From positions 32,931 through 96,930 of the forward strand of contig NZ_JACOOQ010000010.1 in the NCBI RefSeq assembly GCF_014287815.1: 64,000 bases of DNA. The letters are read 5' to 3'. Positions 40,609 to 51,836 of this stretch are shown here, piece after piece (the first letter of the stretch is position 1; every line of letters begins with the position of its first letter). Source of the stretch: Clostridium lentum (GTDB lineage Bacteria; Bacillota; Clostridia; Clostridiales; Clostridiaceae). A program made the position numbers and the translations under genes. The notes under the pieces are model-generated. The model was not told where the DNA came from. It made no database searches and saw nothing but the letters and a program-made list of their open reading frames with translations.

Positions 40609-41607
40609 TTAATTAATTTCAATAAATGTGTAATCACCGGAATCTAAATTTATCATATATATACTATCATTGGCATATGCATATATTTTTTCTTTAGTGC
40701 TGCCATCATTATTACCAATAAACAGTATTTCACCATTATCTGTATGGCTTAATCCTTTTTCAAATATTACTTTACTTGGAAAATTAAAGATTAATCTTTT
40801 ATTCTTTGATAAGTCATATAATGAATAAACATTATCACTCATTCTACCTAATAGATAAATATTTTCATCAATTATTTCTATATCATAAACTTCTACAACG
40901 TTATCAGATATAGCTACAACATCTCCATTAACTTTTAGTGATTTTAACGATTTTTCTCCGTTATACTTCTCTATAAAGAAAATCACTTCTGAACCAAAGA
41001 ATTTTATAAAACTTACATACCCACCACTTATCTCTTCTTCCAATTTTTCTTCATTGCTTTTTAAATCATATGAAAACATACCGCTAGTTTTACTGTCCTT
41101 TTTCACTCCATAGTAAATTATCTTCTCATTGCTAAACCATGTAGCATATGTCCCTGAAATACTACAATTAATTTTAAGATCCAGTTTTTCAGAATTTTTA
41201 AGATCATATATCACTGGTTGTAGATATTGGTCTTTAGTAAAATAAAACAAATAATTACCATCAGGTGAAAACAAAGGTGCTTGTACACTTTTATCCCTTA
41301 ATTCAATGTCGGAACCATCATAATGAACATAATATGTCTGATTACTTATATATAAATATGAAGCTGAGTTTTTATTAAAACTTAAGATAAATCTTTCGTT
41401 ATCTATAATATTATACTCACTTTCTTTAATACTAAGAATATCATACCCACCACTTATTTCATTAATACACGCTCCATTTTCTAATTGTATTTCTTTTTTT
41501 GCTTGATTTTGTTCATCATTTTTTATTTCTTTATTAGTGTTATAACCATTAAGTAACATTATGGTTATAAACATTGTCATTAAAACTGAAAAAAAACGCC
41601 TTTTCAT
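40609..41607 (-). CDS. Exported beta-propeller-like protein with a damaged lipobox
   Basis: 332 aa. It has a signal peptide (MKRRFFSVLMTMFITIMLLNG), after which a lipoprotein would carry Cys, but here the residue is Tyr (codon TAT, one change from TGT). The rest shows repeated strand blocks (FSPDGNYLFYF, YATWFSNEKIIYYG), like WD40/TolB propellers. It may be secreted, membrane-anchored by the uncleaved signal, or non-functional in lipidation. Function unknown. Confidence 0.6.
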   Translation of the reverse strand: MKRRFFSVLMTMFITIMLLNGYNTNKEIKNDEQNQAKKEIQLENGACINEISGGYDILSIKESEYNIIDNERFILSFNKNSASYLYISNQTYYVHYDGSDIELRDKSVQAPLFSPDGNYLFYFTKDQYLQPVIYDLKNSEKLDLKINCSISGTYATWFSNEKIIYYGVKKDSKTSGMFSYDLKSNEEKLEEEISGGYVSFIKFFGSEVIFFIEKYNGEKSLKSLKVNGDVVAISDNVVEVYDIEIIDENIYLLGRMSDNVYSLYDLSKNKRLIFNFPSKVIFEKGLSHTDNGEILFIGNNDGSTKEKIYAYANDSIYMINLDSGDYTFIEIN

Positions 41608-41664
41608 ACTACACCCTTCTCTAACACTAGTATTTTATTTATACTTTCTAACGACAATAATCCA

Positions 41665-41693
41665 TTGAATATATATTACAATAAATGTTATAC
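41665..41693 (+). promoter_or_regulatory. Promoter of rqcH
   Basis: TTGAAT (41665-41670), 17-base spacer, TTATAC (41688-41693), 37 bases before the start. Confidence 0.55.
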
Positions 41694-41730
41694 TTACCTT
41701 AGATATTAACATAAAGAAAGGATGACACTT

Positions 41731-43467
41731 ATGGCATTAGACGGTATCTACTTATATAGTTTAGTCGAAGATTTAAAAAAATCAATAATAAATTCAAAAA
41801 TAGATAAAATAAATCAACCTGAGAAAGATGAAATAATATTAACACTTAGAAAAGATAGGCAAAATATTAGACTTTTAATATCATCCTCTCCTAAATATCC
41901 ACGTATTCATATTACAGAAGAAAGTAAGCCAAATCCACTTCAAGCACCTATGTTTACAATGGTATTAAGAAAATATCTTATAGGTGGAAAGATTTTAGGC
42001 ATTGAGCAAATTGATTGCGATAGACTTATTAAAATTTGCATAGAATCTTCTGATGAGCTTGGATTTAACAGCATTTATTATTTAATTGTTGAAATAATGG
42101 GTCGTCATAGTAATATATCTCTTGTACGTGAAAGAGATAATAAGATTATGGAGTGTATCAAGCATGTTGGTTCAGATGTTAATAGCTTTAGGACTCTTTA
42201 TCCTGGAGTAACATATAATTATCCACCGGTTTCTCCAAAGCTTAATCCATTCAAGTTCCAACTTAAAGACTTTACTGAATTTATCTCTAATAATAATCTA
42301 GAATTAAATAATTTGATATTTAATAAAATATTCACTGGAGTAAGTAATACATTATCAAAAAACTTATATAAAGATTTGATTAGTACCTACTCTGAAGATG
42401 AAATAACAACAACTATACTTTATAATTATTTTATCAAGTTTATCCATCAACTTAATAGTAATTTACAATATAACATCTATACTAAAAATGGAGATTTTGT
42501 TGAATTTTACTGTATGAAGTTAAATAGTTTTGCTGAATGTGTAACTCTAAATTTCCCTAATCCTAATGTTTTACTTGATAAATTCTACAAAGAAAAAGAT
42601 AAGCAAGAAAGATTAAAAAATAGATCTATAAATCTTCAGAGATTGCTCCATACTAATATTGACCGCTGCTTAAAAAAAGCTGAAAAACTTGATGCAATGC
42701 TTGCAAAGTGTAAAACAAAGGAAGATTATAAAATTAAAGGTGACCTGTTAACATCATTTATCTATAGTATAAATCCTAATGATTCAGAGATAACATTACA
42801 TAACTTCTATAGTGAAGACTATGAAGATATCACTATAAATTTAGATCCTAATAAATCACCTGCAGAAAATGTTCAAAGTTATTATAAAAAGTATAATAAG
42901 CTAAAAAAATCTGAAGAAGCTGCCAAAGAACAATTAGAGAAAAACTCCGAAGAATTACTATATTTGAATTCAGTTTTAATAAATATACAAAATGCAGATA
43001 ATTATGAAGAGATTGAAGATATAAAAAATGAATTAATTACAACAGAGTATATTAGAAAAAGAAAACAAAACAAAAATTCAAAGAAAAGCAAAACATCAAA
43101 GCCATTACATTTTATTTCTTCTGATGGAATAGATATTTATGTAGGTAAGAATAATATTCAAAATGATTATTTATCTTTAAAATTAGCCAGCAAAAATCAT
43201 TTATGGCTTCATACAAAAAATATACCTGGCTCACATGTAATAATCTGTGCAACTGATATACCTGATTCAACTTTAGAGGAAGCTGCTTCTCTAGCTGCTT
43301 ACTATAGTAAAGCTCAGAATTCTACTAAAGTTCCTGTGGATTATACTTTAGTAAAAAATTTAAAAAAGCCTTCTGGTGCTAAACCAGGTATGGTTATCTA
43401 TCATACTAACTATACATTATATACAGATCCTAAAAACTATACAGATTTAAATATTAGGAAAGAATAA
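41731..43467 (+). CDS. rqcH: Rqc2/RqcH NFACT-family ribosome quality control protein
   Basis: 578 aa from ATG at 41731, 7 bases after AAAGGATG; an upstream ATG overlaps that site. NFACT-N (MALDGIYLYSLVEDLK, VEIMGRHSN), helix-hairpin and long coiled coil (about 290-440), then NFACT-R near 455-560 (LWLHTKNIPGSHVII, ASLAAYYSKAQNS). RqcH recruits tRNA-Ala to obstructed 50S subunits and adds alanine tails. Older annotations call it fibronectin-binding protein. Confidence 0.93.
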   Translation: MALDGIYLYSLVEDLKKSIINSKIDKINQPEKDEIILTLRKDRQNIRLLISSSPKYPRIHITEESKPNPLQAPMFTMVLRKYLIGGKILGIEQIDCDRLIKICIESSDELGFNSIYYLIVEIMGRHSNISLVRERDNKIMECIKHVGSDVNSFRTLYPGVTYNYPPVSPKLNPFKFQLKDFTEFISNNNLELNNLIFNKIFTGVSNTLSKNLYKDLISTYSEDEITTTILYNYFIKFIHQLNSNLQYNIYTKNGDFVEFYCMKLNSFAECVTLNFPNPNVLLDKFYKEKDKQERLKNRSINLQRLLHTNIDRCLKKAEKLDAMLAKCKTKEDYKIKGDLLTSFIYSINPNDSEITLHNFYSEDYEDITINLDPNKSPAENVQSYYKKYNKLKKSEEAAKEQLEKNSEELLYLNSVLINIQNADNYEEIEDIKNELITTEYIRKRKQNKNSKKSKTSKPLHFISSDGIDIYVGKNNIQNDYLSLKLASKNHLWLHTKNIPGSHVIICATDIPDSTLEEAASLAAYYSKAQNSTKVPVDYTLVKNLKKPSGAKPGMVIYHTNYTLYTDPKNYTDLNIRKE

Positions 43468-43469
43468 AA

Positions 43470-43494
43470 AATGGGTGCTAATTCACCCATTTTC
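43470..43494. terminator. Shared terminator of two convergent genes
   Basis: AATGGGTG and CACCCATT around CTAATT, between rqcH and the methyltransferase, with T-rich flanks. Confidence 0.8.
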
Positions 43495-43495
43495 C

Positions 43496-44653
43496 TTATA
43501 TACGATTTAATAATGTATCTCCATCATTTTTAATTAAATTATTATCAAAATATTGATAGTAATAACATTTTAATCTCCCATTATATAATTTTCTGTTTTT
43601 AGTAGCTTTTCTACCAAAAGGTCTTTCAAACCCTTCAAAAGAAGTTAAAATATTAAAGTCCCATCTTTCTAAAGTTCTTTTATTACCACCAAGATATCTA
43701 TATAATGTTTCAACTTCTTCCTTATCACCAAGTCTTTCACCATATGGAGGATTTGTTATAATAAATCCATTATGCTCTGAAGCTGAGAATTGTTTAAAAT
43801 CTCTCTTATGGAATTCAATATACTTAGCAATTCCAGCCTTTTCAGCATTAGATCTTGCTACTTTTAACACTCTTCCATCAATATCATAACCAATAAGCTT
43901 TATATCTTTATTTTTTATAGATCTTTCTGCTCCTTCTTTAACTTGTTCATAAACATCTGCCCCTATTGTAGGCCATGTCTCTGATACAAAATTTCTACAT
44001 AATCCTGGTGCGATATTTTGCATAATCATGGCAGCTTCAATTAATATAGTTCCTGAACCACAGAAAGGATCAACTAATACATATTCCCCTTTCCATCTTG
44101 AAATTAGAACAAGTGCTGCTGCTAAAGTTTCTTTTAACGGAGCTATTCCTGCATCTTCTCTATATCCTCTTTTGTGTAAACCAGCTCCACTTGTATCTAT
44201 TGATAAAGTTACCTTATCTTTTAGGATAGCCACTTGAATTTTATATACAGGACCATCTTCACTAAAAGTATCTACTCCATAGCTTTCACTCATACTTGTT
44301 ACAATAGCCTTTTTAACTATTGATTGACAGTCTGGAACACTATGTAATGTTGAATTAACAGATTTTCCTACTACATGCATAACACCATCTACAGGTATTA
44401 TCTCACTCCATTTTACTGCCTTTGTTCCTTGGAAAAGCTCTTCAAAGCTTTTAGCTTGGAATTCTGCCATTTTTATAAATACTCTATCAGCTGTTCTTAA
44501 GTGAACATTAGCTATAGCTATATCCATTTCATCACCAATAAATTCAACTTTTCCATTTTCAACTTTTAAATCATCATATCCAAGTGCCTTTAATTCTCTT
44601 GAAGTTATTCCTTCCAAACCAAATGTTGTGGTTGCAATTAAATTATATTCCAT
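43496..44653 (-). CDS. THUMP-domain class I rRNA methyltransferase (RlmL/YpsC type)
   Basis: 385 aa. N-terminal ferredoxin-like and THUMP region (TTFGLEGITSRELKALGY, residues 8-25), then methyltransferase with DPFCGSGTILIEAAMI (SAM site, about 195) and TNPPYGERLG (catalytic NPPY, about 300). It methylates a guanine N2 in 23S rRNA in characterised relatives. Begins a host run with pyrR and rluD. Confidence 0.9.
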   Translation of the reverse strand: MEYNLIATTTFGLEGITSRELKALGYDDLKVENGKVEFIGDEMDIAIANVHLRTADRVFIKMAEFQAKSFEELFQGTKAVKWSEIIPVDGVMHVVGKSVNSTLHSVPDCQSIVKKAIVTSMSESYGVDTFSEDGPVYKIQVAILKDKVTLSIDTSGAGLHKRGYREDAGIAPLKETLAAALVLISRWKGEYVLVDPFCGSGTILIEAAMIMQNIAPGLCRNFVSETWPTIGADVYEQVKEGAERSIKNKDIKLIGYDIDGRVLKVARSNAEKAGIAKYIEFHKRDFKQFSASEHNGFIITNPPYGERLGDKEEVETLYRYLGGNKRTLERWDFNILTSFEGFERPFGRKATKNRKLYNGRLKCYYYQYFDNNLIKNDGDTLLNRI

Positions 44654-44665
44654 TTTTATCTCCTC

Positions 44666-46130
<1,465 letters not shown>

Positions 46131-46221
46131 TTCAAAAACTCCATTTTTTATTAATTCTCTGAACATTATAATATATTAAATAATTATCCTCAATATCTTA
46201 TCTATAATTATATAAAATTTA

Positions 46222-46243
46222 AAAGAGACCTTTAGGTCTCTTT
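46222..46243 (-). terminator. Terminator of the divIVA operon
   Basis: AAAGAGACC and GGTCTCTTT around a 4-base loop, directly after the divIVA stop. Confidence 0.85.
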
Positions 46244-46245
46244 AA

Positions 46246-46848
46246 TTAATTATTTGCAAAAAAACTTTTTATTTCTTTCATTTCTTCGCTAGAATTATCC
46301 TCTCCAACAACTGCATCTAGCTTCTCTTCAGAAATATGTATATCCTTAGAACTTAAATCTAAATCTTCAACTGTCTCTGAAACATTATAATTCTTAGTTA
46401 AATCTTTTTCTAGTTCATCAAAAGTTTGTAATTGTGCATTCATAAAATTTCTGAACTTAGCTCTAAACTTAATGAACTCTTCCTTAATCTTTTCATACTC
46501 ATCATTCACAGCAATCACATCATTATGAGCCTTATCTAAAACCTTCTGAGCACTTTCATTAGCATTCTTCATTATTAAATCAGCTTCTTTTTGAGAGCTT
46601 TCTTTTGCTTGATCAGCCGCATTTTGTGCTAATAATAATGTATTTTGAATTGTATCTTCTAGTTTTTCATAATGCTCAACTTTTTCTCTTATTCTGCTTA
46701 CTGTATCTTTAAGTCTAGAATTTTCCTTAAATACTTCTTCATAATTCTCTACTATTTCTTCCATAAATTCATCTACTTCATCAGTAGCATATCCTCTTAT
46801 AGCTTTTTTGAATTCTTTGTTCTTTATATCCATTGGAGTTAATTTCAT
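46246..46848 (-). CDS. divIVA: Septum-site/pole protein DivIVA
   Basis: 200 aa. MKLTPMDIKNKEFKKAIRGYATDEVDEFMEEIVENYEEV is the DivIVA membrane-binding head (residues 1-39), followed by long coiled coil to about 165. It marks negatively curved membrane and recruits division or sporulation proteins. Last in the sepF-yggT-ylmH chain, its standard place. Confidence 0.95.
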   Translation of the reverse strand: MKLTPMDIKNKEFKKAIRGYATDEVDEFMEEIVENYEEVFKENSRLKDTVSRIREKVEHYEKLEDTIQNTLLLAQNAADQAKESSQKEADLIMKNANESAQKVLDKAHNDVIAVNDEYEKIKEEFIKFRAKFRNFMNAQLQTFDELEKDLTKNYNVSETVEDLDLSSKDIHISEEKLDAVVGEDNSSEEMKEIKSFFANN

Positions 46849-46864
46849 TACTATATCCCCTCAT

Positions 46865-47632
46865 CTATATATACTTTTTTATAACTACTTTATTTTTACC
46901 AGATTTCGTATTGCCAACAATACTGCCAGTACGAAATTTTCCTATACCTGAAATAGTTATTACATTATTTTCCTGTATTTCTTTGCTTTTTTCTTTAATC
47001 TTACAATAGTTCACTGAAACTTTATTATTTTGCATTAGTTCAATAGCCTTAGCTCTAGATACGTTAGCAAGTTTCGAAACATAATTATCAATTCTTAGTG
47101 AAGGTATGTTAATTACTATTTCTTCAAAGACACTTTGAGGCAAATGTTCTTTATCAACAATCTCTATTTCAACAGGACATCTGCCTACAAATTCCATAGA
47201 AGTTGTAATATAATTTGCTATATCCTCATATACCGGTACTACAGCATAATCATGAACCACTCTCAAATCACCTATTTTTTCTCTTTCAATTCCTAATGAC
47301 ATTATTGAACCTAAATAATCCTTATGAGTTAAATCTTTAAATTTCGATTTATTGGTAATTTTAAGACAAATAAAAGGATATTCACAAAAATATTGATTAT
47401 TAAATGATATTATTCTTCTATCAGCTTCATCATAAGCACCATCAGCTTCAACAATAAAACTATTATTGTTAAAATTCTCAACAAAATAGCTCCAAATATT
47501 GGGTGGACAGAAATTTTTTGAAAATACAGGTATATCTTTATTTTTTGCTAACATTAAATTATCATAAATTCTGATTACAGAATCCTTATCTTCATTTGCA
47601 AAGTTTTTCAATAGATCTTCTTTTGATATCAT
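46865..47632 (-). CDS. ylmH: YlmH-family S4 RNA-binding protein
   Basis: 255 aa. N-terminal half resembles the YlmH fold (EADGAYDEADRRIISF). An S4 domain lies at about 178-240 (RIDNYVSKLANVSRAKAIELMQ). In Bacillus YlmH binds obstructed 50S subunits and cooperates in ribosome rescue. Adjacent to divIVA as in most Firmicutes. Confidence 0.88.
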   Translation of the reverse strand: MISKEDLLKNFANEDKDSVIRIYDNLMLAKNKDIPVFSKNFCPPNIWSYFVENFNNNSFIVEADGAYDEADRRIISFNNQYFCEYPFICLKITNKSKFKDLTHKDYLGSIMSLGIEREKIGDLRVVHDYAVVPVYEDIANYITTSMEFVGRCPVEIEIVDKEHLPQSVFEEIVINIPSLRIDNYVSKLANVSRAKAIELMQNNKVSVNYCKIKEKSKEIQENNVITISGIGKFRTGSIVGNTKSGKNKVVIKKYI

Positions 47633-47642
47633 AATACACCAC

Positions 47643-47864
47643 TTAATAAATTAAAATTCCACTTATCATGTTTAAAAGCAAAATAGCTACAATTGGAGAA
47701 AAATCAATCATCATGTCTCCAAGAAACATGCTTTGAAGCCTTCTAATAGGTTCTAAAATAGGATTATTTATAGAAACTAAAATATTATAAATACTCATTG
47801 CTCTTGCATTAGGAATATATGAAAATATTACTTCTGCAAGGATAGTAATATTAAGTACATTCAC
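47643..47864 (-). CDS. yggT: YggT-family membrane protein
   Basis: 73 aa from a GTG, with two membrane segments and IFSYIPNARAM...NPILEPIRRLQ, the family signature. The frame stays open 11 codons further upstream (to 47897) with no ATG, GTG or TTG, yet GGGGGTGG lies five bases before an ATA there. The GTG has no ribosome binding site. The protein may thus start at a rare codon and gain IIRNFLSILV, a complete first helix. Confidence 0.75.
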   Translation of the reverse strand: MNVLNITILAEVIFSYIPNARAMSIYNILVSINNPILEPIRRLQSMFLGDMMIDFSPIVAILLLNMISGILIY

Positions 47865-47909
47865 AAGTATGCTAAGAAAATTACGAATAATTCCTATTTA
47901 AACCACCCC

Positions 47910-48344
47910 CTATTTATTCCAGCTAAATAATGCTTTTGAGCTTATTTCGCTTTTTAATTCATTTGACACTTCAACATTTTGAGGTGATAAAAGATATACT
48001 CTTTGTTCTATTTCTTGGAATTCTGCATTTAATACACAAGCAGCACCACTTAAAAAATCAACTAATCTTTGAGCTATTTTTGTGTCTAAACTATTTGTAT
48101 TAATTACAACTATTTTTCTACTTTTAACAGCTTCAGCTATTTCTCTTGACTCTTCATAAGCTGTTGGCTTTACAACCATTATCTTTGCGGTATTATTACT
48201 ATGAATATTAACAACCTTTGTACCATGAGTATTTTGAATTATTGGCTCTATTTGATTTTTTTCCTCTTCTTCAGCATCATCTAGTTCATCAAACTCCTCA
48301 TCATATTCACCTAATCCTATTATTTCCTTTAGCTTTCCAAACAT
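47910..48344 (-). CDS. sepF: Cell division protein SepF
   Basis: 144 aa. Amphipathic MFGKLKEIIGLG membrane anchor, acidic linker, then the SepF core (VMVVKPTAYEESREIAEAVKSRK, LVDFLSGAACVL). It anchors FtsZ to the membrane. ftsZ is not in the window. Confidence 0.95.
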   Translation of the reverse strand: MFGKLKEIIGLGEYDEEFDELDDAEEEEKNQIEPIIQNTHGTKVVNIHSNNTAKIMVVKPTAYEESREIAEAVKSRKIVVINTNSLDTKIAQRLVDFLSGAACVLNAEFQEIEQRVYLLSPQNVEVSNELKSEISSKALFSWNK

Positions 48345-48365
48345 ACTATATCTCTCCTTTTCATA

Positions 48366-49025
48366 TTATCTTTTTCCAAATATTCCCGACCCAATCCTAA
48401 CTAGATTTGATCCTTCTTGTATGGCAATTTTAAAGTCTGAGGTCATGCCCATTGATAATATTTCCATCTGTATATTTTTATAACTCTTCTTACTTAAATC
48501 ATCATAAATATGTTTACTTTTGTTGAAATAATATCTATTCGAAACTTCATCACCCTTAGGAATAATAACCATAATACCTTTAACTTTAACATGATTACAT
48601 TTTTCAACTGCTAAAATTAACTTCTCAATATCCTCTTCTAATACTCCACTCTTGCTCTCTTCTCTTCCGATATTAATTTGAATTAATACATTGGCTACTA
48701 AGTTATTTTTTTCATACTCACATTCAATTTTATTAAGTAATCTAATGCTTGAAAGCGAATGAATCAAACAAACCTTTCCCACAATATATTTAACTTTATT
48801 GGTTTGTAGTTTCCCTATTAAATGCCATCTAATATCATTAGGTAATTCATCTTTCTTACTTAAAAGCTCCTGTACTTTATTTTCGCCAAAATCACGTATA
48901 CCAGCATCATAAGCTTCTAAAATATCAGAAATGGGCTTAGTCTTAGAAACGGCTAATAGTTTTACACCTTCTGGTATTTCATCCAAGTAGCCCTTAATTT
49001 TATCTTTAATACTAATCCTAATCAC
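48366..49025 (-). CDS. yggS: PLP homeostasis protein (YggS/PLPBP)
   Basis: 219 aa. PLP lysine in LLAVSKTKP, then RDFGENKVQELL, RWHLIGKLQTNK and MGMTSDFKIAI are diagnostic. It keeps PLP available. The GTG at 49025 overlaps its own GAGGGGG ribosome binding site. An ATT at codon 4 (giving SIKDKIKG) is better spaced, so the exact start is uncertain. Confidence 0.92.
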   Translation of the reverse strand: MIRISIKDKIKGYLDEIPEGVKLLAVSKTKPISDILEAYDAGIRDFGENKVQELLSKKDELPNDIRWHLIGKLQTNKVKYIVGKVCLIHSLSSIRLLNKIECEYEKNNLVANVLIQINIGREESKSGVLEEDIEKLILAVEKCNHVKVKGIMVIIPKGDEVSNRYYFNKSKHIYDDLSKKSYKNIQMEILSMGMTSDFKIAIQEGSNLVRIGSGIFGKR

Positions 49026-49143
49026 CCCCTCTTATAAGAGTATATATTATTTTCTTTATGAAAGATATATTTCCTTTATTAATACTATCTAATTATAACA
49101 TTTTTTTCGTATTTTTTTAATATACTTTCAAATATTTTATCAA

Positions 49144-49872
49144 TTATTTGTCATTCCTATGCATGTATAAAGAATCATAACTCTTTTTTGTAGGTAACAC
49201 AGTTATACTTTCCATAACATTTACTTCAACTTTTAGCTTTCTTATTATAAGTTCATTAATATAACTTCCTTCAGCTTTTATAGCTGTCTCTAATTGTTCA
49301 GGATTACCAATGGCATAAAAATAAAAAGGAGCCATCTCCATGCTTTCATCTTCAAAGCCGATAAAAGCCCAATTGCAAGTTACACCTGTATTATTTAAAA
49401 TTCTATAACTGTTTAAAGCTATCGCTTCAGCACCAATATATCTTAGTTCATTTATTATCATAGCAACATCAATATCATGAAGGGTTCTTCTATTTACTTC
49501 CTCCTGACTATCACTATTTATATCATAATCTCCATCTTCTATTTTAACTACAATTCCAGGGCCCTCTACTTCAGTAAATCCCCCAATGGCATAATAATCA
49601 TTTAATTGAGAACTCATGTTATCAACAATATTAGCTGAATCAGTTTCATCATTAATATAACTATTATATTGCTCTTGTAGATTATAATTTTCTTCCTTCA
49701 AATCACTTATACTTTCGTATAGCATATTCCTTTCTTCTGAAGCATTCTTATATTCTTGTGCATTCATTTTAAATAAGTTTGACATAGAATTTATATTAAA
49801 ATTATTAGATGCTAAAAATCCAATAATAAGTGATGCTATAAAGATAAAAAACTTATATTTATAGTTTTTCAT
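49144..49872 (-). CDS. DUF881 protein (YlxW/YlxX-like), second copy
   Basis: 242 aa. One N-terminal membrane helix (8-25), coiled coil (40-75), then the DUF881 domain (PGIVVKIEDGD, DIAMIINELRYIGAEAIALNSYRI-type pattern at about 105-160). In Firmicutes such genes flank sbp after ftsQ. Function unknown, presumed linked to division or the envelope. Confidence 0.85.
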   Translation of the reverse strand: MKNYKYKFFIFIASLIIGFLASNNFNINSMSNLFKMNAQEYKNASEERNMLYESISDLKEENYNLQEQYNSYINDETDSANIVDNMSSQLNDYYAIGGFTEVEGPGIVVKIEDGDYDINSDSQEEVNRRTLHDIDVAMIINELRYIGAEAIALNSYRILNNTGVTCNWAFIGFEDESMEMAPFYFYAIGNPEQLETAIKAEGSYINELIIRKLKVEVNVMESITVLPTKKSYDSLYMHRNDK

Positions 49873-50223
49873 CTACTCACTCCTTTGCCTATTTTTATAT
49901 TTCTCTAATACAATACGTCTGATTATAGCAAAGTTATCAAATATGCGCCCTCCGAATACTATTACTGCTGCTATATAAATAGGAATTCCAAGCTTATCGC
50001 CAAGATAAGCTAAAGCTGCAGCAAGAAGAGCGTTTCCAAAGAAACCTGAAATAAAAATATCTGGTTGGAACTTATTAGCAAGATTAGCTTTTAATGCACC
50101 AAAAACTGAATCTAAGCAAGCTAATACAGCCACTGACATATATGGTGAAAATTTATCTGGTATATTAATATCAAATAATAATCCTAAAAAAACTCCCAAT
50201 AATAATCCTATAAATGCTATCAT
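49873..50223 (-). CDS. sbp: Small basic protein Sbp (DUF1290)
   Basis: 116 aa from ATG at 50223, 8 bases after AGGAG. Three to four membrane helices; FDINIPDKFSPYMSVAVLACLDSVFGALKANL is the family core (about residues 17-48). Located between two DUF881 genes as in Bacillus. Confidence 0.88.
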   Translation of the reverse strand: MIAFIGLLLGVFLGLLFDINIPDKFSPYMSVAVLACLDSVFGALKANLANKFQPDIFISGFFGNALLAAALAYLGDKLGIPIYIAAVIVFGGRIFDNFAIIRRIVLEKYKNRQRSE

Positions 50224-50234
50224 AAATCTCACTC

Positions 50235-50954
50235 CTATTGTACTGGTATTAAATAATCACTTCTTAAAGTCTGTGTTGTTTTTGTAATAGTTATTTCATC
50301 GCTGCTCTTAACATCATTGGTATAGTTCTTTAGTGCTCCTGTTTCTAAAGATCCTCCATAACTAACTCCAACATTTAATTTAGACTTATCTCCTATAACT
50401 TTAATTATAATTTCGCTACTTGGATCTACTCTTCCTGCAGAACCTATAGATATTGATGAACCAGCATTTTTTATACCGGTTTGAGGAGTTATTCTAATAT
50501 CATTTATAGATATAGCTTCCGCTCTTGAATACCATAATGTATTTACTAAATATACAAGTTCATCTTCTGTAATTGTCCTAATGCTATCCGATGTGTTAGT
50601 ACCAAAGATAGATGTCTTAGGGGTTAAAGTAATGATAATACCTGGTCCTTTTACATCCACTAGTCCTAGTTGCATTCTAGCATTATCCAGCTTTTTCTTT
50701 ACCTCAGCTTCTAATTCACCTTCACTAGTTGCTTTCTCTTCTAAGGCTTTTATTTCTTCATTGAAAGTAGCATTAGCTTCTTCAAGCTCTTCTTTTTCTT
50801 TTTTAAGACTTTCTACTTCTTTCAAAATATCTGAATTCTCATATGAATTAGTCAGTTCATTCTTTTTGCTTAACAATTTGAATTGATATGTTAATAAAAA
50901 ACCTAAAAATCCGCATACTACAGCTACAACTAATTGTGATGCAACTCTTTTCAA
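50235..50954 (-). CDS. DUF881 protein (YlxW/YlxX-like), first copy
   Basis: 239 aa. TTG start behind GGAGGAG. Membrane helix 6-24, coiled coil 40-90, DUF881 domain with VDVKGPGIIITL, LVYLVNTLWYSRAEAISINDIRI and IKVIGDKSKL. Same architecture as the second copy across sbp. Confidence 0.87.
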   Translation of the reverse strand: MKRVASQLVVAVVCGFLGFLLTYQFKLLSKKNELTNSYENSDILKEVESLKKEKEELEEANATFNEEIKALEEKATSEGELEAEVKKKLDNARMQLGLVDVKGPGIIITLTPKTSIFGTNTSDSIRTITEDELVYLVNTLWYSRAEAISINDIRITPQTGIKNAGSSISIGSAGRVDPSSEIIIKVIGDKSKLNVGVSYGGSLETGALKNYTNDVKSSDEITITKTTQTLRSDYLIPVQ

Positions 50955-50965
50955 ATTAACTCCTC

Positions 50966-51721
50966 CTACTCTTCATTCTTCTTGATTACTGGCATATTTT
51001 TAATACTCACATCAATATACCCATTTGTAATCCCTACATTTCCATTTAAAATAATATTATATACATCATTTATTTTTTCATGGAAATCAGTTATTTCTCC
51101 AAAAAATACTTCTATCTTTCCCATATACCCTTTTATATCGTATAACTTAGATAAATCAAATCTATCAAATTTTATACTTTCCGTATTTTCAGCAATATAT
51201 GGATATAAAATTCCTAGTATATTAATAATATGTTCATTATTGATTATCTGCTTTCCTAATTGAAGCTCCTCTGTAGTTACACCAGTAATCTCAACTAAGT
51301 TTCTTCCTTCAATATTGTTTGCAATTTCTATTAGAACACCTTTATCATTAAATATATAAAAATTACTATCATATTTTGTATAAAAAACAGGTGATTCTTC
51401 AGTAACTATTATATTTAGTGAATTAATTCCACTCATTCTTATCTTTGCTGACAAAAAATACGGTTCACTCAATATATCTTTAATCATTTTATTTCTGTTC
51501 AAGATAAAAATGTTTTTACCTATCCTATTATTTACAGTTTCTAACACTGATTCAGCAGAAATATTTGATGTACCTTCCACAGTAATTGTTTTTAAATTAA
51601 ATAGTGGTGATTTAGTAAAGAAAACTATTAATATTATTAATACTACTGTAGAAATCATAAAAATCTTTTTTCTTACCTTTTTTTTCTTTTTAATCTTAAT
51701 GTATTCTTTTACTTCATTCAT
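50966..51721 (-). CDS. ftsQ: Cell division protein FtsQ/DivIB
   Basis: 251 aa. Basic head, membrane helix (18-38), POTRA domain (FNLKTITVEGTSNISAESVLETV, about 46-70) and a beta domain (FYIFNDKGVLIEI). It holds FtsL/FtsB at the septum. Confidence 0.9.
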   Translation of the reverse strand: MNEVKEYIKIKKKKKVRKKIFMISTVVLIILIVFFTKSPLFNLKTITVEGTSNISAESVLETVNNRIGKNIFILNRNKMIKDILSEPYFLSAKIRMSGINSLNIIVTEESPVFYTKYDSNFYIFNDKGVLIEIANNIEGRNLVEITGVTTEELQLGKQIINNEHIINILGILYPYIAENTESIKFDRFDLSKLYDIKGYMGKIEVFFGEITDFHEKINDVYNIILNGNVGITNGYIDVSIKNMPVIKKNEE

Positions 51722-51811
51722 TGCTTTATTTTACATCCTTATCCTAGTTTATACTAATATAATATCATTTTACTCTATAATTTTCATTATAATTTTTTAC
51801 ATAATAAAGAA

Positions 51812-51826
51812 CCCCTAAAATAGGGG
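51812..51826 (-). terminator. Terminator between ftsW/spoVE and ftsQ
   Basis: CCCCTA and TAGGGG around a short loop, T-rich tail on the minus strand. It separates ftsQ and following genes from the upstream mur operon. Confidence 0.8.
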
Positions 51827-51836
51827 CCCTATCTTC

